Shown here piece after piece: positions 8,239 to 16,600 of a stretch of DNA of 64,000 nucleotides; the stretch's first letter is position 1; each line of letters starts with the position of its first letter. The notes under the pieces were generated by a model that searched no databases, was not told the DNA's origin, and saw only the letters and a program-made list of their open reading frames with translations. The stretch is taken from assembly GCA_017948555.1 (NCBI GenBank), contig JAFMYY010000003.1:62001-126000 (forward strand), in the 5' to 3' direction. Source of the DNA: Cesiribacteraceae bacterium YIM B00369. GTDB lineage: Bacteria > Bacteroidota > Bacteroidia > Cytophagales > Cyclobacteriaceae. The position numbers were made by a program, and so were the translations under genes.

Positions 8239-10587
8239 ATGAAGAGATATGTATTTATAACAATCCTTTTCCTGTTAGTTATAGCCGCCGCCGGCCTTGT
8301 TCTTTTTAGCGGTGGCAGCTTGCCCGGCAATACAGGAAAGGCCGCTGTGCAGGCAATTCCCGATTCGGTACTTTTCAGTTCTGCCCCCGTCCTTTCCCCG
8401 GAAGAAGCGCTGCTCACATTCGAACTTGAGGAGGGATTCAGGATTGAACTGGTGGCCAGCGAGCCCCTCATCCAGGACCCTATAGCCCTGGATATTGATG
8501 AAAGAGGAAGGCTGTGGGTCGTGGAAATGCAGAGTTATATGCCTGACCTCGATGGCGGGGGGGAGGAAGCACCATCGGGCAGGATTGTTATACTGGAAGA
8601 CAGAGATGGAGATACCCGCATGGATACCTCCATAGTCTTTTTAGATAAGCTGGTACTGCCACGGGCAATAACGGTTGTCCGGAACGGAATCCTTTTCGCA
8701 GAACCTCCCCGGCTGTGGTTTGTAGAAAATCTAAATAATAAACCAGGCAAAAAAGTACTGGTGGATCCGGCCTATGCCACAGGCGGCAATGTGGAACACC
8801 AGCCAAACGGACTGCTGCGCGGCCTGGATCACTGGTATTACAATGCAAAGTCCGGATACCGCTATAAATATCAGCAGGGACAGTGGATAAAAGAGGAAAC
8901 AGAGTTCAGGGGACAATGGGGAATCAGCAGGGATAATTATGGAAGGCTAATCTATAACACAAATTCCAACCAGTTAAGAGGCGACCTATTCCCCCCGAAT
9001 ATGTTAATAAGAAACCCCGGCCTGAATGCAGGCGAAGGCATTAACAGGGAATTAACGGAAGATCAGCGCGTTTACCCTATCCGCCCCAATCCGGGAATAA
9101 ACCGCGGATATCAGGACCACATGCTCGATGATGAGCTGAAATTAACAAAGTTTACTGCTGCCTGCGCCCCGCTTATTTACCGGGGCGACCAGTTTCCTGA
9201 TTCCTACCAGGGAAATGCTTTTGTATGCGAACCTGCCGGCAACCTGGTAAAAAGGAACATAGTGGATAAAAAAGGAGCTTACCTGGAGGCCCGCCAGGCT
9301 TACCAAGGTCGTGAGTTCCTGGCATCTAAAGATGAGCGGTTTCGCCCGGTAAATTTATATAATGCTCCGGACGGCAGCCTTTACCTTGTGGATATGTACA
9401 GAGGCATTATACAGCACGAAACCTACCTTACCGATTACCTGCGCAGCCAGATCAGGAGCAGAAACCTGCAAACACCCCTTGGGCTGGGGAGAATCTATAG
9501 AATTGAATACGAAGAGAACTGGTTCGAACGCTTGCTCAGCAACCGGAAAGAGACTCTGCAACCAGCTCTCCACACTGCATCAGCTAAAGAGCTGGCTGGT
9601 TACCTGGCACACCCTAATGGATGGTGGCGCGACCAGGCTCAACGCCTTTTAGTGGAAAGAAATAATAAGGAAATTGTGCCTGAGCTTAGCCGTTTGCTGG
9701 AGGGAAATAATTCATTGGCAAAGATCCATGCTTTGTGGACTCTGGAAGGTATGGGAATTTACGCCCCGGAAGTAATACAACCAGCATTTGAGGCCCGTGA
9801 CCCTGAAGTGGTTGCCACTGCTATAAGGGTAGCTGAGCGCAATGCCCGCACCGGCCATTCCGGTGCCACACTAGCCATTTATGAACAACTGGCGGCGAAC
9901 GAAGCTCCTCAGATACAGTTGCAGCTCAGCCTGAGCGCAGGTGAATTTATGGAGCATGACCCTCAAAGGGTCATGGCACTTCTGAAGCGCCTGGCAATTA
10001 TAAACAGCGAAGACAAACTAATAACGGAAGCCATTTTGAGTAGTGTTTACGGAAAGGAAGATGAACTCCTGGCCTCCATTAAAGCGGAAAAACCGGAAAA
10101 GCGGAACTTAATTACCTCCCTGGAAAATTTTATTGAAAGCACACAAATTAAAGAAGCGCTTAAAGAAAAGAACCTTTCAGAGAATGAACAAAGGGAATTC
10201 CTGTCAGGAAAAAAAATATTTGAGAATACCTGTGCTGCCTGCCATGGCGAAAATGGTGGAGGTGTGGTACCCATTGCCCCTCCGCTTAATGGCTCTCATT
10301 GGGTAACAGGGCCACAGGAACGCCTCATCCTTATTGCTCTTCATGGAATGGAGGGCCCTGTAACTGTAAAAGGAAAAGTATATAAAGAACCGGAAGTGCA
10401 GGCTGTAATGCCGGGACTTAAAAGCAATACTGAATTTACAGATGAGAAACTGGCAGCGGTGCTTACCTATATAAGAAATGCATGGAACAACGAAGCAGAT
10501 GCAGTTAAACCGGAAAAAGTAAAAGAGGTACGCCACCAGGCAGCGGACAGACAGGAGCCTTTTACTGAAGAAGAACTTCTGCAGTAA
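8239..10587 (+). CDS. membrane-anchored propeller dehydrogenase-like protein with HEAT segment and C-terminal cytochrome c
   Basis: Putative periplasmic redox enzyme or electron acceptor, 782 residues. A signal anchor occupies residues 4-24. A PVC-type membrane-bound dehydrogenase propeller follows (about 55-430; GRLWVVEMQSYMPD, LYLVDMYRGIIQHETY). Next comes an alpha-helical, HEAT-like segment (about 440-600) and a class I cytochrome c domain with CAACH at 665-669 and a likely axial Met724 (VMPGL). This architecture is common in Planctomycetota and Bacteroidota gene sets for secreted sugar oxidation. Inference: it may take electrons released in the pathway started by the upstream oxidoreductase. 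Its stop codon lies in a hairpin shared with the convergent giant gene. Confidence 0.85.
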   Translation: MKRYVFITILFLLVIAAAGLVLFSGGSLPGNTGKAAVQAIPDSVLFSSAPVLSPEEALLTFELEEGFRIELVASEPLIQDPIALDIDERGRLWVVEMQSYMPDLDGGGEEAPSGRIVILEDRDGDTRMDTSIVFLDKLVLPRAITVVRNGILFAEPPRLWFVENLNNKPGKKVLVDPAYATGGNVEHQPNGLLRGLDHWYYNAKSGYRYKYQQGQWIKEETEFRGQWGISRDNYGRLIYNTNSNQLRGDLFPPNMLIRNPGLNAGEGINRELTEDQRVYPIRPNPGINRGYQDHMLDDELKLTKFTAACAPLIYRGDQFPDSYQGNAFVCEPAGNLVKRNIVDKKGAYLEARQAYQGREFLASKDERFRPVNLYNAPDGSLYLVDMYRGIIQHETYLTDYLRSQIRSRNLQTPLGLGRIYRIEYEENWFERLLSNRKETLQPALHTASAKELAGYLAHPNGWWRDQAQRLLVERNNKEIVPELSRLLEGNNSLAKIHALWTLEGMGIYAPEVIQPAFEARDPEVVATAIRVAERNARTGHSGATLAIYEQLAANEAPQIQLQLSLSAGEFMEHDPQRVMALLKRLAIINSEDKLITEAILSSVYGKEDELLASIKAEKPEKRNLITSLENFIESTQIKEALKEKNLSENEQREFLSGKKIFENTCAACHGENGGGVVPIAPPLNGSHWVTGPQERLILIALHGMEGPVTVKGKVYKEPEVQAVMPGLKSNTEFTDEKLAAVLTYIRNAWNNEADAVKPEKVKEVRHQAADRQEPFTEEELLQ

Positions 10588-10620
10588 GGAATGCCCCTCA
10601 GGTTTTCAGGGGGCTTCCTT
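10586..10620. terminator. hairpin between convergent genes
   Basis: AAGGA-x-x-GCCCCT pairs with AGGGGGC-x-TCCTT across a short T-rich loop. The stem overlaps the stop codon of the plus-strand cytochrome gene and the stop of the minus-strand giant gene. There is no long T-run, so termination strength is uncertain. Confidence 0.5.
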
Positions 10621-13600
10621 CGACATTACCATTACTTTGAAGGAAACAGGCTCACTTTTACCACTGAACACTCTGAGGATATACATTCCATCAATAAGTT
10701 CGCTGCATCCGATCTTATATTCTTTCTTACCTGCCTCTAATGTGCCTCTTTGTAAAACAGTACCACTCAAATGGATAATTTCATAAGAAAGAGCATGACC
10801 AAACAAGCTGTTAGTTTGCAGGTTGATTTCCCCTGATACCGGGTTAGGGAAAACCTTCATCTTTTTCAATTCAAAGCTAATGTCGCCAAGAGAGGTCAGC
10901 CTGCCTGCCTTCACAGGTACATTTACCGGTTTAAAACTGCTCTGAAGCACTTTTTTACTTTCCTTTTCCTGCAGGTAAGCAACCACTCCCAAATTTCCGG
11001 CTGCAAAATCTTTTGAAACCTCCCATTCAAAACTGAATGAACGGGTGGTTTTTAATTCACTCAGATATATACCGCTGGTCTCCGGAAGGATCTTCTTTAA
11101 AACATTTCTGAACATTACCGCCCCGCTTCCTGTCTCTGCTTCCACTGCGTTAATGTAGAGAATGAGCTCTTCTTCCACCTGCCCCAAAGGACTGATTTCC
11201 ACTGTTCCCCTCAGCAGACTGGAGTTAGCCTCTTCCTCTATGGTTATACTTACAGAAGCATCCGGTTTAGATAAAGACTGCCGGCTGATAACAGTTTTAT
11301 TCAGTGTATTTTGCTGCACTCCATCAACTACCAAAGCAGGTGACTGATAAATCCCATAAAAAAGAGCCCTTGTCGCAGGATCCTCAGGATTACGCAGGTA
11401 CAAGCTGTCTTTTTGAGGAAAAGGAGTATGGTACTGGAGCAGCACCACATCCTGTGCCAGTTCCTGATCAGCCATAAGCCCGGAGTATTTTTTTTCATGC
11501 TCCATAAAACCGGGAGCATTTGTGTTGGTGAAGTTTTCTACAAGTACTTTCTTATTTCTCGGCCCCACATACACATCATCCAGTGCCAGCCCTTCAAATA
11601 TAAACTCACCCACATTAGTTGCATCCGAAGCAAAGGAAACTCTGAACATAACTGATTTTGCCTCTGCACTTAACTCATCCAGTGACCAGGCTACTTCTTT
11701 CCAGCCTGCATCTGTTCCTGACCAGCCTTCATTCCCTATTCCCGTGCCTGCAGGGTCGGCCACAATGTTGGTGGTATTATACCAGTTAAGGCCCTCCCCT
11801 AAATTGCCAAGGGTTGTCCAGCTCCTGCCTCCGTCTTTGGAATACTGGAGCACTGCGCCGTCCCGTCCGGGCTCGGCATGCATGAACAGGTTCATCGAAA
11901 TCATAGGTTGCTCAATATCCTTCAGATCGAAGCAAGGGCTTATTACATAGCTCCTTTCATTATTCCGGTAGCCGGTTCCGCCGGAAAGCCCTGTAGCCCA
12001 TACATTGGTCCCGGGCACTACTGCTTTATTGATTACTTCACCTGAAGGAATTCCATATTGCCAGGAGTTATTAACCCCCTCTGTAAACCAGCCTGAACTG
12101 GCAACACTCCCTTCGAACTGCTGCACATGAGGAAAACCGGTAATGGCAGGCACAATATTTATTTTCCTGCTTATTGTTTCGGCACAGCCCGCAGAGCTGC
12201 GTATTGTAAGCCTTACCTCATACTCCCCGAAGCCCGAAAACCTGTGACGGGTATTGGCTTCTGTTGAGATGTTGCTTTCACCCGAAGCAGGATCTCCAAA
12301 ATCCCAGCTATAATCCAGCGTAACATAAGAAGGGTTACTGAAATCCAGCATCCTGCTTACATCTTCCGGAATGAACAGGGTGGTATCATTTCCGCAGATA
12401 TTTTCAAAACTGAAGTCCGGATTTACAATATTGCTTACCACCACGCTCTGTTTTACTACTGTTACTTCGCAGGACAGTGCAGTTTGCACTTTAAGCGAAA
12501 CATCATATACTCCCGGACTGCTGTATTGCCTTACCGGAGTTTCTTCAGTTGAACTGAATCCATCGCCAAAGCTCCACTGGTAGCTTTTTATCTCATCCTT
12601 TTCGCTGATACTGTTTATGGTGCTGTAAAATCTCACTTTGTTGCCTGCACACTCATTCTCATACCCGATTGAAATGGCAGGCCTGGCATTTACCCACACG
12701 GCCTGGCTGGAGGAGGTAGTACAGCCGCTTTGCTGATCTGAAATTGTATAAGTAATAATATTTTCCCCTATGTTTCCCTGCCCCGGGTTAAACCAGGCCT
12801 TCCCTCCTGTTATTTCAACTCCCGGCCCATCAAAAACACCACCACTCACCAAAGGGGTAAGCCCTATCCGTGGCTGGGTTTCGCAAATATCATCAGTGGT
12901 GCTAAGGATGTTAAAATCAGGATTGGCTCCTGAAGAAACATCAATCAGTCCTGAACTGGTACCTGTACAACCATTATTGCTCCGGTAGGAATAAGTTACC
13001 CGGTAAAGCCCTATACCGCTTACAGCGGGATCGAAATAATACATCCGCTCTTCTTCATTATAAACCACACCCTCTCCGCTGAATGTACCGCCGGCAGGAT
13101 TGCCCTGCAAGGGAAAAGGATTATTCTGGGTACAATAAACTTTAGGGAGATTAATAATAGCCAGCTCCGGCAAGGGCTCTATTGTAACATTTACAGTATC
13201 GGAAGCAGCGGTACAAGGTCCCGCAGGATCGTTCGTGGTAAAGACAAACTGAATAACAGAGCCTGTTTCAGACGGATCAGGGCGGTAGGTGGTGGTGGAA
13301 GCAAGGGCATTCTGGAAAACTCCTGCCCCCCCTGTCCAGGTACCGAAGGAAGCCCCTCCCCCAAGGGTGGCCTGCAACACGACAGGGTCCTGCTCACATA
13401 CCGTAAAATCTGCTCCGGCATTAACTGTGGCAAAAGGACGGATAAAAACTTTTACAGTTTCAGGAGCGCTGCTGCAGTTGCCTGCCACTGCCTTTATGGT
13501 ATATACGATTGTATCTGCTTTGTTCTCTTCACTGAAAAAGGATTGCACAATTTTACTCCCGCTGCCTGCTGTCACCCCCAGCTCATTTGGCTCCACTGTC

Positions 13601-16600
13601 CATTCGTAATAGGTCCCTTCAATATTGGTTGCCGAGGCAGGAGTAATAGTTAATTCCTCCCCGTTACAAATGGTGTAAGCCTGCTGCGGAAGCTGAAGGT
13701 CCGGAACAGGAGCAATATTTACCACCAGCTCCACGGGTTCACCTGTGCATTCTTTTTCTCCTTCCCTGATGGCCCGGATAGTATAAACAATAGTAGCTGT
13801 CCGGCTGGTTTTATTGAGCACGTTTTCATTAATGGGCCCTGTTCCGGATGTATTGAAATTCTGAAGCTCAGCATCGCTTTCGGCCACCCACACAAACCTC
13901 ACCCTGTCAAGGTCAGACAGAGGCGTAAAAGTAACCGCTTCTCCTGAACATAAATTCTGCAACAATTCAGCTGAAGGATTAATTATCCGGGGCAGAGGTT
14001 TTACTCTGATTGTAAATGCCTGCTCCGGATGGGAGCAACCATCTTTCGTTACGGTAACCGTTATGGTAGCCGACTGCTCCCGGCCGGTGCTGTTTAGTGC
14101 AGTGAACTCAATTTCCCCGCCGCTTCCGCTGGTGGCAGTAAGCCCTATGGAAGGATTTGAATTTTTCCACACAAAGCTTTCACCGCCGCCGGTGTTTGCC
14201 TTCAGATTTATCTTTACGGGATCATTGGCACAAAAAATCACATCCCCGTTTTCCAGTACCGGAGCAGGAAGTATATTGACTTTATAGGTTAAACTATTGC
14301 TTACACAGCCATTGAGCGTGCTGTAATACACAATGGAAACAACAAGAGGCTCCCCGCTTAAATTTTCAGCCACCCGAAAAAGGGGCAGGTTGCCTGTTCC
14401 TGAAGCTTCGGGCAAACCCAGCAACTCAGGTTTATCGATGGTCCAGTGGAATTCGCTTTTCCCGTTGGAATCATCAGCAAAGGCTGCAGGAGAATATGTG
14501 TCGCCGGAACAAACGCTGGCCGGGGCAATAGCCACAGGAACAGGTTTGTTTTTTAAGGTGATGGTAAATGTTTTCGTTTCACTGCGGCAACCTTCGCGGC
14601 TGGCATAGTAGCTGATAGTAGCTTTACGGCTGGCACTACTAAGGTTTTCTGCTCCAGTAAAAGTAAAGTTTCCTGTCCCGCCTGCTCCCAGACCAATAAG
14701 TGGATTGTCATTTTCCCAATAGAAGGTTTCGCCGCTTGTATTTGCCAGAAAATCTGTTCCTGCAGTTTCTCCGGGGCATAATATTATATCTGCAATGTTA
14801 CTTATGAGCGGTACCGGCTTCAGGATAATCTTAAATTCCACAGGCTGCCCTGCAAAACCGGCCGGCGACACCGGTGTAACAGAAATTACAGATTCTATAT
14901 TGCCGCCGCTGAAATTTTCCGCTGCTGTAAAAGAAATGTTTCCGCTACCGGATGCCGCCAGTCCGATGGCCATATTATTGTTCGTCCATTTAAAAGTGGT
15001 GCCGCTAACATTGGACTCAAAGGCAACCACCACCTCTGTATCCGGACAGGCAACTATATCTTCTTCGGGACTCATAATGGGCCGGGGCCGCAATTTTATT
15101 AAGAACTGCATACTGCCTGTCCTGCATCCGTTCCATAAGGCATCCACTATCACTAAAGACTCTATAGTACTTCCTGAAGTATTATCATTTGCGGTAAAAG
15201 CAGGGAGAGCTCCTGCCCCGCTATCAGACGGCAATCCTAAATGAGCTGCACCGGAGGCGGTCCATGAAATTGCGCTTTCACCATTACTGTTATCCGTGAA
15301 AACAGTTTCCGGAACCTGCTCCCCCGGAAAAATCTCCAGTTCTGTTTGCTGCTCCAGTAAAGGCTGTGGCTTTAAAGTAATAAAGAATGACTTTTCCTCA
15401 CCCACACATCCCCCGTTTACTGCCCTTACTTTTACAAGTCTGCTTATACTTTCTGATCCGAAATGAGCTTCGGTACTGAAGTTTAAATTTCCGGAACCTG
15501 TGTCAGGCAATCCTGTGGCAGGCATTCCTGTTTCAGGCAAACCTGTGGCAGGATCAGTTATGCTCCATGAGAAATCTGAACCTTCAAGGGACGCGCTGAA
15601 GGCTGTTCTTACCAGATCACCTGAACAAATAACCAGATCAGCAGGATGGTCCATAACCGGTTCCGGTTTTACCCTGATAGTGAAGCTCTGTTCTTCGCTT
15701 TCACACCCGTTTATTTCAGCCTTATAGGTAATAGTTGAAGTAATATCGGCGGTGCCCATGTTTTCCGCTGCTGTAAAGCGGATGGGGCCATTTCCGGATG
15801 CCGCTAACCCTATTGAGGGATTGGAAGACCGCCAGCTAAAGCTTGTCAGGGAAGGATCTGTGTTGGCTGAAAAATCTATTTCCACCAGCTCACCGGAACA
15901 CACTGCCTGCGGATTTACAATAGCTGCAAGAGGCTGAGGATTCACCACTACCTGAAAAGTCATGGGCTGGCTGGTACAGCCGTTTACCGTTTGCGTTACC
16001 TTTACCGTAGCAGATAAGCTGTTGCCGGTTGTATTGGCTCCGGCTGCAATTCCGGTAATGCTGCCGGTTCCCATGCTGTTTTCAAGCCCCAGCAGCTCTT
16101 TGTTATCTGTCTCCCACTGAAAAAAGCCTTCTCCCGCCATAGTGGCCGAAGAGAAATCAATTGATGCCAGCGCATCTCCCGGGCAAAGGGCAATATCATC
16201 CTGAACTGCAACCACAGGAGCAGGTTCAACAGTAATGGTAAAGGTGGCAGGCTCCCCTTCCAGGCCTTCCGGCGAAACAGGAGTAACCACAATAGCAGCT
16301 ACAACTTCTGATGTGCTGTTGTTAAGGGCTGTGGTAAAAGAAATATCACCATTACCGGATTCTCCCAGCCCGATGGCTGTATTGTTGTTCGTCCATTTAA
16401 AGGTGGTGCCACTCACATCTGATGTGAAAGCAACTTCCACAAGTTCCTCCGGACAGGCAACCACATCAGATACCTCCACAACTTCCGGCTGAGGAGTAAG
16501 CTCAATATTAAACTGCATGGGGTCAGAGGAGGGGCAGGCATTCCAGACTGCCGTAACCGAAACTGTGGATATTATGGATGAGCCTGTGCTGTTTCCGGCA

